Of a stretch of DNA of 64,000 nt, positions 24,798-34,313 are shown one piece after another. The first letter of the stretch is position 1; each line of letters begins with the position of its first letter. The notes under the pieces are model-generated. The model saw only the letters and a program-made list of their open reading frames with translations. It was not told where the DNA came from and searched no databases. The position numbers and the translations under genes are program-made. Source of the DNA: Bog-756 sp963769765 (GTDB lineage: Bacteria > Actinomycetota > Acidimicrobiia > Acidimicrobiales > RAAP-2); NCBI GenBank assembly GCA_963769765.1, contig CAVYNA010000003.1, forward strand, positions 124,001 through 188,000, given 5' to 3'.

Positions 24798-25288
24798 CGG
24801 CGACCGTCGGCAGATCCCCGGCCGGCTCTGCACCCGACCGTTCACCGGATGAGGGTCCTCCGATGAGCCCCGACGCGATCGACCTGCACCAGGCCGAGCT
24901 ACCCCCGGTCAACCACCTTGCGACCGCGATGCTCGTGCTCGTCGTCGCCGGCGGGATCTACATGGCGGCCCACGTCAATCATCCGGCCACGCTCGTGCCG
25001 GCCGTCGTCCTCGCGGCGGCCGCAACGCTCGTGCTCCTCGTGAACCTGGTGCTGCTCTCGCGAATCAAGCCGTTCGCCTGGCACAAGTTCTTCCAGGTGA
25101 GCGGCTGGGCGCTCCTTGCCTACCTGGTCTTCGCCGGGATCATCGAGTACGTCTTCATCTACGACCACACTCCCGGTCGGCAGCTCGCGCTGTTCACCTG
25201 GATGCTGGCCCTGTTCGCGATCGATGTCCCGATCCTCCTCGGCTACTCGGTCGCGAGGTATCAGGCGGCTCCCGAGCCCACCGGCTGA
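24794..25288 (+). CDS. Four-helix small membrane protein, unknown function
   Basis: A 164-residue protein that starts at ATG 24794, overlapping the preceding membrane-protein gene by 4 nt. After a 38-residue polar head there are four predicted membrane helices (about 43-60, 64-88, 104-124 and 134-152). Between helices 2 and 3 is RIKPFAWHKFFQVSGW, rich in aromatic and basic residues. I recognise no family. The tight coupling with its partner suggests a two-component membrane unit, perhaps in respiration or ion handling. That is context-based inference without sequence support. An internal ATG 69 nt downstream (before SPDAIDLHQ) is a possible shorter start. Confidence 0.7.
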   Translation: MTATVGRSPAGSAPDRSPDEGPPMSPDAIDLHQAELPPVNHLATAMLVLVVAGGIYMAAHVNHPATLVPAVVLAAAATLVLLVNLVLLSRIKPFAWHKFFQVSGWALLAYLVFAGIIEYVFIYDHTPGRQLALFTWMLALFAIDVPILLGYSVARYQAAPEPTG

Positions 25289-25511
25289 AGTCGGCGACCA
25301 GTCGCGCTCGTCCTTCACTGCTTTCCCAGCGCGGTCGGTGCACGTCGGGCCCAGGTCGCGGCGGAGCACGCTCCAGCAAGGTCGTGGCGGGGTTCGTCGC
25401 GGGGTTCCTGCCAGGTTGCCGGCAAGCAGGTGACGACACCCTCCTCGGGTCAGTGCACGCCCATGTGCCCCCGCCGCCCGCGGGGGATCCCCAGCCACCG
25501 CGGAGGAACTC

Positions 25512-26171
25512 ATGTCATCGACCAACGCGCCCACCTTGCCCACCGTGCCCGAGGGCGTCGTCAGGATCCCCTTGGCTTCGCGCCGATCGACGGCCGAGGA
25601 CCAACTGCGCATCGTGCGTTGGACAGACCCGGTCGCGGATCCGCACGGCGTGCACCCGTGCTCGCGCTACGTCGAGCTGTACTGGCTCGGCATCATCGGG
25701 CCCTCGACGTGCTGGCTGCTGCGTCGCCTCTCCTACGGACTCGAGGTGAACCCGGACGGCTTCGACCTCGACTTCACGGAGACCGCGGCGTCGCTCGGAC
25801 TCGGCAGCCGCCTGGGGAAGAACTCGCCGTTCCGCCGTGCGCTCCAGCGGTTGTGCGTCTTCGAACTGGCCAGACCGCACGGTCCCGGTGGCCTCGCGGT
25901 CCGCACGAGCATCCCTCCCCTCCCGCTTCGCCACGCCAGTCGCCTTCCCGAGTCCCTCCAACGGAGCCACCGTCGGTGGCTCGCCGAGCAACGGCTCTCC
26001 GAGCCGGAGCAGATGCGACGGAGGGCGCTGCGGCTGGCGGCGGGTCTCGCATCCGCCGGCAGGGACCAGGCCGACATCGAACGTCAGCTGGGCGCCTGGC
26101 ACTTCCACCCCGCGGTCGCCTTCCGGGCTTCGTCCGACGCAGTGGCAGCGGTCCACGGTGCGCGGCAGTGA
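25512..26171 (+). CDS. Hypothetical protein, possible winged-helix fold
   Basis: A 219-residue soluble protein with a good AGGA site 7 nt before the ATG. I do not recognise it. From residue 45 to 145 there is a compact block with well-spaced aromatic and basic residues (CSRYVELYWLGIIGPSTCW, then SLGLGSRL, FRRALQRLCVFELA and a GGLAVR turn) whose helix-turn-helix-strand pattern suggests a winged-helix DNA-binding fold. The end carries REQ/ERQ-type helices and a final LGAWHFHPAVAFR. The next gene, mscR, is on the same strand 87 nt away with its own ribosome binding site, so joint regulation is possible. Confidence 0.65.
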   Translation: MSSTNAPTLPTVPEGVVRIPLASRRSTAEDQLRIVRWTDPVADPHGVHPCSRYVELYWLGIIGPSTCWLLRRLSYGLEVNPDGFDLDFTETAASLGLGSRLGKNSPFRRALQRLCVFELARPHGPGGLAVRTSIPPLPLRHASRLPESLQRSHRRWLAEQRLSEPEQMRRRALRLAAGLASAGRDQADIERQLGAWHFHPAVAFRASSDAVAAVHGARQ

Positions 26172-26258
26172 GCCGAGGCCGGCAGCTGCGAGCACACGCC
26201 TCGCCAAATTTGCCGACACTGAGGCACGCGCGGCGAACGACGGGCGAAGGAGCAGTGC

Positions 26259-27344
26259 ATGACCACCGAAGTCAGAGGGGTCGTCTCGACCCACAAGGGC
26301 GCGCCGGTGTCGACGGTGCCGATCATCGTGCCCGACCCCGGCCCCGGTGAGGCGGTCGTCGAGGTGCAGGCCTGCGGCGTCTGCCACACCGACCTCCACT
26401 ACCGGGAGGGAGGCATCAACGACGAATTCCCCTTCCTGCTCGGCCACGAGGCGGCCGGCATCGTCGCGTCGGTCGGAGACGGCGTGGCGGAGGTGGCACC
26501 GGGCGACTTCGTCGTCCTCAACTGGCGGGCCGTCTGCGGGAACTGCCGCGCCTGCCGGCGGGGGCGGCCCTGGTACTGCTTCGCGACCCACAATGCGACC
26601 CAGAAGATGACAATGGCCGACGGGACGCCGCTCTCCCCTGCGCTGGGGATCGGCGCGTTCGCCGAACGGACGCTCGTGGCCGCAGGACAGTGCACCAAAG
26701 TGGACCCGGGCGCTCGACCTGAAGCCGTCGGGCTGCTCGGCTGCGGGGTGATGGCCGGCCTCGGTGCGGCGATGTTCACCGGCGAGGTGGGAAGAGGTGA
26801 CTCGGTCGCGGTCTTCGGCTGCGGGGGCGTCGGCTGCGCCGCCATCGCCGGTGCACGCCTTGCAGGCGCATCGACGGTCATCGCCATCGACCTCGATCCG
26901 CGCAAGCTCGAGCTCGCCCGCGAGTTCGGTGCGACGCACGTGGTCCATGCCTCGACCGAGGACGCCGTCGAAGCGGTCCGCTCCCTGACGGACGGCAACG
27001 GAGCGGACGTCTGCATCGAGGCCGTCGGGAACCCGAAGGTCATGGAGCAGGCCTTCTACGCACGGGATCTCGCCGGAACCCTCGTCCAGGTGGGCGTGCC
27101 GACCCCCGAGATGCGCATCGACGTCCCGATGATCGACTTCTTCGGGCGGGGCGGCAGCCTCAAGCCCAGCTGGTACGGCGACTGCCTGCCGTCACGGGAC
27201 TTCCCGATGCTGGTCGACCTCTACCTGCAGGGCAGGCTGGACCTCGACCGGTTCGTGACCGAGACCATCGGCCTCGACGATGTCGAAGAGGCGTTCCACC
27301 GGATGGAGCGCGGCGAGGTGCTGCGGTCGGTGGTGGTGCTGTAG
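26259..27344 (+). CDS. mscR: S-(hydroxymethyl)mycothiol dehydrogenase
   Basis: A 361-residue zinc-dependent alcohol dehydrogenase of the formaldehyde-detoxifying type. Catalytic-zinc residues are Cys39 in ACGVCHTD and His63 in LGHEAAG. Structural-zinc cysteines are C93, C96, C99 and C107. The NAD-binding loop is FGCGGVGCAAIAGA. The segments GGINDEFPFLLGHEAAG, HNATQKMT and PALGIGAFAERTLV, and the end VEEAFHRMERGEVLRSVVVL, match actinobacterial MscR closely. It oxidises S-hydroxymethyl- or S-nitroso-mycothiol. AAGGAG lies 6 nt before the ATG. Its presence implies a mycothiol-producing organism. Confidence 0.93.
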   Translation: MTTEVRGVVSTHKGAPVSTVPIIVPDPGPGEAVVEVQACGVCHTDLHYREGGINDEFPFLLGHEAAGIVASVGDGVAEVAPGDFVVLNWRAVCGNCRACRRGRPWYCFATHNATQKMTMADGTPLSPALGIGAFAERTLVAAGQCTKVDPGARPEAVGLLGCGVMAGLGAAMFTGEVGRGDSVAVFGCGGVGCAAIAGARLAGASTVIAIDLDPRKLELAREFGATHVVHASTEDAVEAVRSLTDGNGADVCIEAVGNPKVMEQAFYARDLAGTLVQVGVPTPEMRIDVPMIDFFGRGGSLKPSWYGDCLPSRDFPMLVDLYLQGRLDLDRFVTETIGLDDVEEAFHRMERGEVLRSVVVL

Positions 27345-27408
27345 GGGCAGGCGATCGTGGGCGCGTCGCGTCGGTGAGATCTCTGTCGATCGAGCCGCGA
27401 CCGGCGAA

Positions 27409-28398
27409 CTACCCCGGCTCGGCCTCGTGCCCGGCCGGCGTGAGCCCCCAGTACGTGTCGACGGGTTCGATCTCGCCTTTGATCACCTTGTCGATCATCT
27501 TGCAGATCGGGAGCTCCAGCCCGTGCCGTTCTGCGAGCTCGAGCGCGACCGCGGCGGTGTTGACGCCTTCGGCCACCATGTGGAGGTCGTCGAGGATGTC
27601 CTCGAGCTTCCGTCCCTTCCCCAGCTGTTCCCCGACCGCGCGGTTGCGGCTGTAGGGGCTCATGCAGGTCGCGATCAGATCGCCCATGCCGGCGAGCCCC
27701 ATGAAAGTCGTCGGCTTTGCGCCCATCACGACGCCGAGACGGCTCAGTTCGGCGAGGCCACGCGACATGACGGCTGCACGCGTGTTGTCCCCGACACCGA
27801 GCCCCTCGCCGATGCCGGCCGCGATGGCGATCACGTTCTTCAGCGCGCCGCCCATCTCGCAGCCGACGACGTCGTCGTTGAGATAGACGCGGAACACACC
27901 TCTGGTGACGACCTTCTGGATCGCGATCGCCACCTCGAGATCCTCGGTCGCGATCACGGCTGCGGCGGCCTTGCCCGACATGATCTCGTTGGCCAGGTTC
28001 GGCCCGGTCAACGCGGCGACCGGGTGCCCCGGCACGACTTCCTTGATCACCTGGGTCATCCGCAGGTGAGAGCCGCGCTCGAGGCCCTTCGAGAGGCTCA
28101 CCACCGGGATCCACGGTCGGATGCAGCTCGCGGCGTCCTCGACGACCCGGCGGAAGCCTGACGTCGGGACCCCCACAATGAGCAGGTCCGCGTCGCAGGT
28201 CGCCTGCTCCATGTCTGCGGTCGCCGACAGCTCCGGAGGGAGGTCGAAGCCCGCGAGATACGCGGCGTTTTCATGGTCGTCGTTGACCGACTTCGCGACC
28301 TCCGGATCGCGAGCCCACAGCACCGTCTCGTGCCTCGGTGCGATGAGCGACGCCATCGTGGTCCCCCACTGGCCCGCACCGAGGACTGCGATCTTCAC
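27409..28398 (-). CDS. gpsA: Glycerol-3-phosphate dehydrogenase [NAD(P)+]
   Basis: A 329-residue GpsA. LGAGQWGTTMASL is the nucleotide-binding loop, followed by SLSKGLERGSHLRM, LTGPNLANEI, catalytic Lys in CEMGGALKNVIAIAAG, MGLAGMGDLIATCMSPYSRNR and EGVNTA. It reduces dihydroxyacetone phosphate to sn-glycerol-3-phosphate for phospholipids. The length is normal. The GTG start at 28398 has TAGGTT 7 nt upstream and no ribosome binding site, so it is probably leaderless. It converges with mscR, and I see no convincing terminator in the 64-nt gap. Confidence 0.95.
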   Translation of the reverse strand: MKIAVLGAGQWGTTMASLIAPRHETVLWARDPEVAKSVNDDHENAAYLAGFDLPPELSATADMEQATCDADLLIVGVPTSGFRRVVEDAASCIRPWIPVVSLSKGLERGSHLRMTQVIKEVVPGHPVAALTGPNLANEIMSGKAAAAVIATEDLEVAIAIQKVVTRGVFRVYLNDDVVGCEMGGALKNVIAIAAGIGEGLGVGDNTRAAVMSRGLAELSRLGVVMGAKPTTFMGLAGMGDLIATCMSPYSRNRAVGEQLGKGRKLEDILDDLHMVAEGVNTAAVALELAERHGLELPICKMIDKVIKGEIEPVDTYWGLTPAGHEAEPG

Positions 28399-28411
28399 CG
28401 CACGGAACCTA
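28399..28411 (-). promoter_or_regulatory. Leaderless -10 element of gpsA
   Basis: TAGGTT (complement of 28406-28411) ends 7 nt before the GTG start of gpsA. Confidence 0.5.
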
Positions 28412-28437
28412 CCGCACGACCAGGGAGGATCGCCGGG

Positions 28438-30000
28438 TCACGTCGAACCGGGCGTACCGAGCGAGCGGGCGAACTCCTCGGAGGTCAACAACTCGACGAG
28501 GGTCCGCACACCGAAGCCGGTGCCACCCTTGGCGAAGTAGCGGCTGTTCTCGTCGGAACGTGCCGGGCCCGCGATGTCGAGGTGCGCCCACGGCACGTCT
28601 CCGACGAACTCGCGCAGGAGCAGCGCCGCAGCGGTGCTGCCCGCCTGACCCGGCCGGCCGACGTTGCGCATGTCGGCGATCTCCGACTCGATGTGGCTTC
28701 GGTAGTCGTCGGGGAGCGGGAGCGGCCAGAGCGGCTCCCCTGCCTGGTCGCCGGCGGTCCGCACGCGCCCGAGCAGTGCGTCGTCGTTGCCCATGAGCCC
28801 GGCGATCTCCTTGCCCAATGCGACGACGGCCGCGCCGGTGAGCGTCGCGAGATCGATGATGGCATCGGGTTCGGACTCCGCGGCGAGCGAGAGGGCGTCG
28901 GAAAGGACGAGTCTTCCCTCGGCGTCAGTGTTGAGCACTTCGATCGTCTTGCCGTTTCGAGCGGTGAGCACGTCACCGGGCTTCGTCGCCGATCCGCCGG
29001 GCATGTTCTCGGTCAGCGGCGCGATCGCGGTGATGCGGATCCGGGCGCCAAGTGCCACCGCGGCATCGAGCGCGCTGAGGACGGCCGCGGCCCCGCCCAT
29101 GTCGGTCTTCATGGTCTCCATGCCTGACGCGGTCTTGAGGGAGAGCCCTCCGGAGTCGAACGTGATGCCCTTGCCGACGATGGCTACGTGAGGGACGCGG
29201 CCGTCGATCTCGATCGGATCAGCCGGGTCGTACTCGACGCGGACCAGACGGGGCGGCTCCGTCGACCCTCGGGCGACCCCGAGCAGCCCGCCGAGGTGCT
29301 CCTCTTCGATCCGTCCCTCGTCCCACACCTCGACGGTCACACCCGGCGCACCTTCGAACCTTTGGAGGAAGGTCTTCGCGAACCGCTCGGGCGTCATCGA
29401 GCTCGGTGGCTCGTTGACCAGGTCGCGTGCGAGGCAGACCGACTCCGCGATCCGTGCCCCACGGGACGCGCCCGCCTCGGATGCGGCCGTCTGGTCGTCG
29501 TCGGGACCGACGAGGACCAGCTCGTCGAGCGCTTCGGGTGCGTCCTCGGACCGGTAGCGGTCGAAGCGGTAGGACGCGAGCACCGAACCTCCGGCCGCGG
29601 CTTCGGTCGTCCGCTCGTACGACAACCCGGCAACCTGCGCGACGACCAGGGACGCCGAGGAACCACCTCCGGCCGCCCGCACGAACGCTGCCGCGGCCCG
29701 ACGGAGCGACTCGGCGCCCTTGTCCCCTGCGAAGGCGTCGGCAGCACCGACGCCGACCAGCACGATCTCGCGCTCCGGATCGGATCCGACCGGCCCCGGC
29801 CGGAAGAGGAGGGACTGCCCGACGCCGCCGGTGAAGCCGTGGCGCTTGCACCACGTCGCATCCAGGGCATCGGACAGACCGAGTCCGAGCGGCTCAGGCG
29901 CAACCGCGTAACGGGGTCCGTCATCGGTCGAGTGGACCGGCAACCCGACCGGTCCTGCACCGGTCCCCAGCGTCTCGACGGTGCCGACACGCACGATCAC
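28438..30000 (-). CDS. pepA: Leucyl aminopeptidase (M17)
   Basis: A 520-residue cytosol aminopeptidase. The two-zinc catalytic domain (about residues 190-515) shows GKGITFDSGGLSLK with the metal-binding Lys and Asp, and NTDAEGRLVLSDAL, the family signature. The N-terminal macro-like domain is typical. It forms hexamers that trim N-terminal residues from peptides. Its start overlaps the adenosyltransferase stop by 4 nt, so the two genes are coupled. That pairing has no obvious biochemical logic and probably reflects operon packing. The C-terminus keeps PWAHLDIAGPARSDENSRYFAKGGTGFGVRTL, as in intact family members (quoted only as landmarks PWAHLDIAGPA and GGTGFGVRTL). Confidence 0.94.
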   Translation of the reverse strand: MIVRVGTVETLGTGAGPVGLPVHSTDDGPRYAVAPEPLGLGLSDALDATWCKRHGFTGGVGQSLLFRPGPVGSDPEREIVLVGVGAADAFAGDKGAESLRRAAAAFVRAAGGGSSASLVVAQVAGLSYERTTEAAAGGSVLASYRFDRYRSEDAPEALDELVLVGPDDDQTAASEAGASRGARIAESVCLARDLVNEPPSSMTPERFAKTFLQRFEGAPGVTVEVWDEGRIEEEHLGGLLGVARGSTEPPRLVRVEYDPADPIEIDGRVPHVAIVGKGITFDSGGLSLKTASGMETMKTDMGGAAAVLSALDAAVALGARIRITAIAPLTENMPGGSATKPGDVLTARNGKTIEVLNTDAEGRLVLSDALSLAAESEPDAIIDLATLTGAAVVALGKEIAGLMGNDDALLGRVRTAGDQAGEPLWPLPLPDDYRSHIESEIADMRNVGRPGQAGSTAAALLLREFVGDVPWAHLDIAGPARSDENSRYFAKGGTGFGVRTLVELLTSEEFARSLGTPGST

Positions 30001-30653
30001 GGTGTCACCTCGCCTTCTCCTGTCCTCACCGACTCCGTTGCGGGAGCGTCCGACTGCTTCTGCATCCCCGCCGCCCCCGCACCGCCGGACCGTGACGTCC
30101 GGCGCGACCTCGCATCACCGCGGGCGAGCAGGTGGTCGTCGCCCTCGGCCCAGCGGGCCATCGCCCAGAGGAGGTCCGAGAGACGGTTGAGGTAGAGGCC
30201 GACCTCCGACGATTCGATCGGTGCCGACACGGCGAGCCGTTCGGCCCGCCGCACGATCGTCCGCGCGAGGTCGAGTGCCGCCGACGCACGGTTGGCCCCC
30301 GGGACGACGAAGTCCGCAGGCATGTCGAAGCGCCCGATGAGCTCGTCGATCCGCTGCTCGAGCCGCGCGACCATCTCAGCAGTGACCAGCGTCTTACCGG
30401 CGACGAGCTTCGACCGGTGGGAGGGATCGGTCGCGACTTCGGCCATCAGCACGTAGAGATCACGCTCGAGGCCCGACAAGAGGGTGTCGAGCTCGGAGTC
30501 AGCAGTCGTCTCCGCCCGGGCGACCCCCATCGCAGCCTGGGCCTCGTCGACGGCTCCGTTGATCTGCATGACAGCCGCGTCCTTGCGGACCCGGCCGCCG
30601 TAGAGAAGACCGGTCGTCCCGTCGTCTCCGGTCTTCGTATAGATCTTCAGCAC
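29997..30653 (-). CDS. Cob(I)yrinic acid a,c-diamide/cob(I)alamin adenosyltransferase, PduO type
   Basis: A 218-residue PduO-type ATP:cobalamin adenosyltransferase. It has IYTKTGDDGTTGLLYGGRV (ATP-binding loop), NGAVDEAQAAMGVA, GANRASAALDLARTIVRRAER and YLNRLSDLLWAMARW, the standard trimer-forming signatures. It makes adenosylcobalamin, the cofactor that the methylmalonyl-CoA mutase at 20.4-22 kb needs. The final 45 residues are a disordered Ser/Gly/Ala-rich tail. It is divergent from metH, the other B12 enzyme of the window, with 135 nt between them. Upstream, TTTAGCAT suggests a transcript starting about 11 nt before the GTG start. I see no cobalamin riboswitch. Confidence 0.92.
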   Translation of the reverse strand: MLKIYTKTGDDGTTGLLYGGRVRKDAAVMQINGAVDEAQAAMGVARAETTADSELDTLLSGLERDLYVLMAEVATDPSHRSKLVAGKTLVTAEMVARLEQRIDELIGRFDMPADFVVPGANRASAALDLARTIVRRAERLAVSAPIESSEVGLYLNRLSDLLWAMARWAEGDDHLLARGDARSRRTSRSGGAGAAGMQKQSDAPATESVRTGEGEVTP

Positions 30654-30794
30654 CGTCGCCTCACCGGCCAGATGCTAAACGACCCCGACTGACGGACCAC
30701 TCCCTCCCCTGTCGCTCCGGCGCCCGTTGACCGGCGCGCCGTCGTCGACCCGGCGGCGGGCCGCTTGCAGCCTGCCGGATAGCCTTGGGTGGCG

Positions 30795-33700
30795 ATGAGC
30801 TCAGGGCCCACCACCACGACGACCACCACCGGCTACCTACAGGCCGTGTCCCAACGCGTCGTCGTCTTCGACGGCGCCATGGGTACCAACCTGCAGCTGG
30901 CCGGCCTCGACGCGGGCGACTTCGGCGGGACCGACCTCGAGGGCTGCAACGAGCTCCTCGTCGTCACCCGGCCCGACGTCGTCGAGGGAGTCCACCGGTC
31001 CTTCCTCGAGGTCGGCTGCGACGTCGTCGAGACGGACACGTTCGGGGCGTCGGCGCCCGTGCTCGCCGAGTACGGACAACAGCACCGGGTGCGCGAGCTC
31101 AACCTCGCTGCCGCGGCGCTCGCCCGCCGGGCTGTCGACGAGTACACGACGCCCGATCGACCCCGGTGGGTCGCCGGCAGCATCGGGCCCGGCACGAAGT
31201 TCCCCACCCTCGGCCAGGTCCGCTACGCCGCTCTCCGCGACGCCTACGAGGAGCAGGCCGCGGCCCTGCTCGAGGGTGGGGTCGACCTGCTCATCGTCGA
31301 GACCGTCTTCGACCTGCTCCAGTCGAAGGCGGCGATCAACGGAGTCCGGCGGGCGATGCGGACTGCGGGGCGCCGCGTGCCGTTGCAGGCGTCGGTGACG
31401 ATCGAGCTGACCGGCACCATGCTGCCCGGGACCGAGATCGGTGCGGCCCTCTGCGCCCTCTCCGCGATGGACGTCGACGTCATCGGCCTCAACTGTGCCA
31501 CCGGACCTGCCGAGATGTTCGAACCGCTCCGCCACCTGTCCGCGCACGCGACCACTCCGATCTCATGCATCCCGAACGCGGGGTTGCCGTCCGTCGTCGA
31601 CGGGAAGATGCACTACGACCTGACTCCCGAGCAACTCGCGGAATACCACCGCCAGTTCGTCGAGGAACTCGGCATCTCGGTGATCGGCGGGTGCTGCGGC
31701 ACGACCCCGGCTCACCTCGCTGCAGTGGTCGACCAGTGCGCCGGCCTCACACCCGCGGCCCGGCGCCCAGAGCCCGAGCACGGTGCCGCGTCGATCTACA
31801 CCCAGGTTCCATTCGCCCAGGACACCTCATTCCTCGTGGTCGGCGAGCGCACCAACGCCAACGGCTCGAAGAAGTTTCGTGAGGCCATGCTCGCCGCCGA
31901 CTGGGACACCTGCGTCGCCATGGCCCGCGAGCAGGTCGGTGAAGGCTCCCACCTCATCGACGTCTGCGTGGACTACACGGGCGCGGACGGCGTGGCCGAC
32001 ATGGAGCAGATCGCCTCACGATTCGCGACCCAGTCGACGGCGCCACTCGTCGTCGACTCGACGGAGGCGCCGGTCGTCGAGACCGCCCTTTCTTGGATCG
32101 GTGGACGGGCCGTCATCAACTCGGTCAACCTCGAGGAGGGTGACGAGCCCGGCACCCGACTCGACTCGTTCCTCACCTTGGCCAAGGAGTTCGGCGCGGC
32201 GGTCGTCTGCACCTGCATCGACACCGAAGGACAAGCACGGACGGCGGACTGGAAGGTCCGGGCGGCGAAGGCCATCCACGACATCGCGGTCGAGCGGTAC
32301 GGTCTGCGACCCGAGGACCTGCTCTTCGATCCGCTCGCGCTCCCGCTCTCGACCGGGCTGGAGGAGAGCCGGAAGGACGGCATCGAGACCATCGAGGGAA
32401 TCCGCCGGATCAAGTCGGAGCTTCCCGGGGTCTACACGGTGCTCGGGCTCTCGAACGTCTCGTTCGGCCTCAACCCGGCCGCCCGGCAGGTCCTCAACTC
32501 GGTCTTCCTCCACGAGTGCGTCGAGGCGGGACTGGACGCCGCGATCGTCCACGCATCGAAGATCCTCCCGCTCTCGAAGATCGACGGGCGGGCGCGGGAG
32601 GTCTGCCTCGACCTCGTGTACGACCGCCGCAGCGACGGCTACGACCCTCTCACCGAGTTGCTCGGCTTGTTCGAAGGTGTCTCGGCGACGACCGCGACGA
32701 CCAAGGAGGACCGCTCCGGCTGGAGCGTGGAGCGCCGCCTCGAGCATCGGATCGTGGACGGCGACCGCAACGGCATCGAGGCCGACCTCGACGAAGCGAT
32801 GGACACCGGTCTGGCCCCGCTCGCCATCGTCAACGACGTCCTGCTCGTCGGCATGAAGACTGTCGGCGAGCTGTTCGCCTCCGGCGAGATGCAACTCCCG
32901 TTCGTGCTCGGCTCTGCCGAGACGATGAAGACGGCGGTCGCCCACCTCGAACCCTTCATGGAGAAGAGCGACCAGGGTGGGAAGGGCGTCATGGTGCTCG
33001 CGACCGTGAAAGGCGACGTGCACGATATCGGCAAGAACCTCGTCGACATCATCCTGACCAACAACGGTTATACGGTGAAGAACCTCGGGATCAAGGTCGG
33101 GATCGCCGAGATGGTCGCCGCCGCCGAGGAGGCGCAGGCGGACGCGATCGGCATGAGCGGGCTGTTGGTCAAGTCGACGCTCATCATGCGCGACAACCTC
33201 GAGGAGCTGAATCGTCGCGGCCTCTCGGACATCCCGGTCATCCTCGGAGGTGCGGCGCTCACCCGGACCTACGTCGAGCGCGACCTGCGGAAGGTCTACG
33301 ACGGTCGGCTCTTCTACGGAAAGGACGCCTTCGAAGGCCTCCGGACCATGGACCGGCTCGTCGAGCTCGGTCGCAGCGGCGAGGACGATCCCGAGTTCGG
33401 CCGGACCGCCGGAGGCCGCAACCTGGGTCCACGCAAATCGGAGCTGCGGGAGCAGGCGGCCGCCGAGGCCCGTGCCCGTGGCGAGTCTCTGCCGGGGCGC
33501 TCGCCGGAGGTCGCCGACGACAACCCGCTCTTCGAGCCGCCCTTCGTCGGCAGCAGGGTCGCCCGGGGCATCGCGATCGACGATCTCGCCGCCTACCTCA
33601 ACGAGACCGCGCTCTTCCGGAACCAGTGGGGGTACCGACCCGAGGGCGGTGAGGACGACGCTGCCTTCAAAGACCGGGTGCGCGGCCTCCTTCGTGAGCA

Positions 33701-34313
33701 GCTGGCCAGGGCAAAGGCCGAACAGCTCCTCGTCCCCCAGGTTGTGTGGGGGCACTTCGCCGCCAACGCGGACGGCGACGACCTCGTCATCTTCAAGGAC
33801 GAGAGCCGCTCCGCCGAATGGATGCGCTTCACCTTTCCGCGACAGGTCACCGAGCCGTGGCTCTGCATCAGCGACTTCTTCCGTTCAGTCAGCTCGGGCG
33901 ATCCGGACTGGGCCAGCTTCCAAGTGGTGACCATGGGATCCCGGGTCTCAGAGGAGGCTGCACGGCTCTTCGCCGAGGACCAGTACCAGCAGTATCTCTA
34001 CCTCCACGGACTCGGCGTCGAGATGGCCGAGGCGCTCGCCGAGTACTGGCACCGGCGCATCCGCGAGGAACTGGGCTTCGCGGAGGAGGACGGACCGACG
34101 CTCACCGGGTTGTTCAAGCAGAAGTACCGGGGCGGGCGCTATTCGTGGGGCTACCCCGCCTGTCCTGCGCTCGAGGACAATGCCAAGGTGGTCGATCTGC
34201 TTGCGGCCGACCGAATCGGCGTCGAGGTCAGTGAGGGCTTCCAGCTGCACCCCGAGCAGTCGACGACCGCGATCATCTGCCACCATCCCCAGGCCAAGTA
34301 CTTCATGGCCTGA
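30795..34313 (+). CDS. metH: Methionine synthase, cobalamin-dependent
   Basis: A 1172-residue multi-domain MetH. The homocysteine domain (1-320) has zinc cysteines in GLNCATGP and GGCCGTTPAHL. The pterin domain (350-620) has GERTNANGSKKF and DVCVDYTG. The cap and B12 domains (650-880) have GDVHDIGKNLVDIIL with the lower-ligand His and GMSGLLVKST. The reactivation domain (900-1172) ends with RYSWGYPACP and HPEQSTTAIICHH. It methylates homocysteine with methyltetrahydrofolate. ATG 30795 is preferred because TAGCCT lies 9 nt upstream; GTG 30789 is an in-frame option. Length is normal for the family. No B12 riboswitch is visible in the 135-nt upstream gap. Confidence 0.95.
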   Translation: MSSGPTTTTTTTGYLQAVSQRVVVFDGAMGTNLQLAGLDAGDFGGTDLEGCNELLVVTRPDVVEGVHRSFLEVGCDVVETDTFGASAPVLAEYGQQHRVRELNLAAAALARRAVDEYTTPDRPRWVAGSIGPGTKFPTLGQVRYAALRDAYEEQAAALLEGGVDLLIVETVFDLLQSKAAINGVRRAMRTAGRRVPLQASVTIELTGTMLPGTEIGAALCALSAMDVDVIGLNCATGPAEMFEPLRHLSAHATTPISCIPNAGLPSVVDGKMHYDLTPEQLAEYHRQFVEELGISVIGGCCGTTPAHLAAVVDQCAGLTPAARRPEPEHGAASIYTQVPFAQDTSFLVVGERTNANGSKKFREAMLAADWDTCVAMAREQVGEGSHLIDVCVDYTGADGVADMEQIASRFATQSTAPLVVDSTEAPVVETALSWIGGRAVINSVNLEEGDEPGTRLDSFLTLAKEFGAAVVCTCIDTEGQARTADWKVRAAKAIHDIAVERYGLRPEDLLFDPLALPLSTGLEESRKDGIETIEGIRRIKSELPGVYTVLGLSNVSFGLNPAARQVLNSVFLHECVEAGLDAAIVHASKILPLSKIDGRAREVCLDLVYDRRSDGYDPLTELLGLFEGVSATTATTKEDRSGWSVERRLEHRIVDGDRNGIEADLDEAMDTGLAPLAIVNDVLLVGMKTVGELFASGEMQLPFVLGSAETMKTAVAHLEPFMEKSDQGGKGVMVLATVKGDVHDIGKNLVDIILTNNGYTVKNLGIKVGIAEMVAAAEEAQADAIGMSGLLVKSTLIMRDNLEELNRRGLSDIPVILGGAALTRTYVERDLRKVYDGRLFYGKDAFEGLRTMDRLVELGRSGEDDPEFGRTAGGRNLGPRKSELREQAAAEARARGESLPGRSPEVADDNPLFEPPFVGSRVARGIAIDDLAAYLNETALFRNQWGYRPEGGEDDAAFKDRVRGLLREQLARAKAEQLLVPQVVWGHFAANADGDDLVIFKDESRSAEWMRFTFPRQVTEPWLCISDFFRSVSSGDPDWASFQVVTMGSRVSEEAARLFAEDQYQQYLYLHGLGVEMAEALAEYWHRRIREELGFAEEDGPTLTGLFKQKYRGGRYSWGYPACPALEDNAKVVDLLAADRIGVEVSEGFQLHPEQSTTAIICHHPQAKYFMA

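Noticed and set aside
30654..30794. Cobalamin riboswitch between the adenosyltransferase and metH genes
   Set aside because: The gap is short and shows no B12-box-like sequence or room for the full aptamer. metH also has a -10 element only 9 nt from its start.
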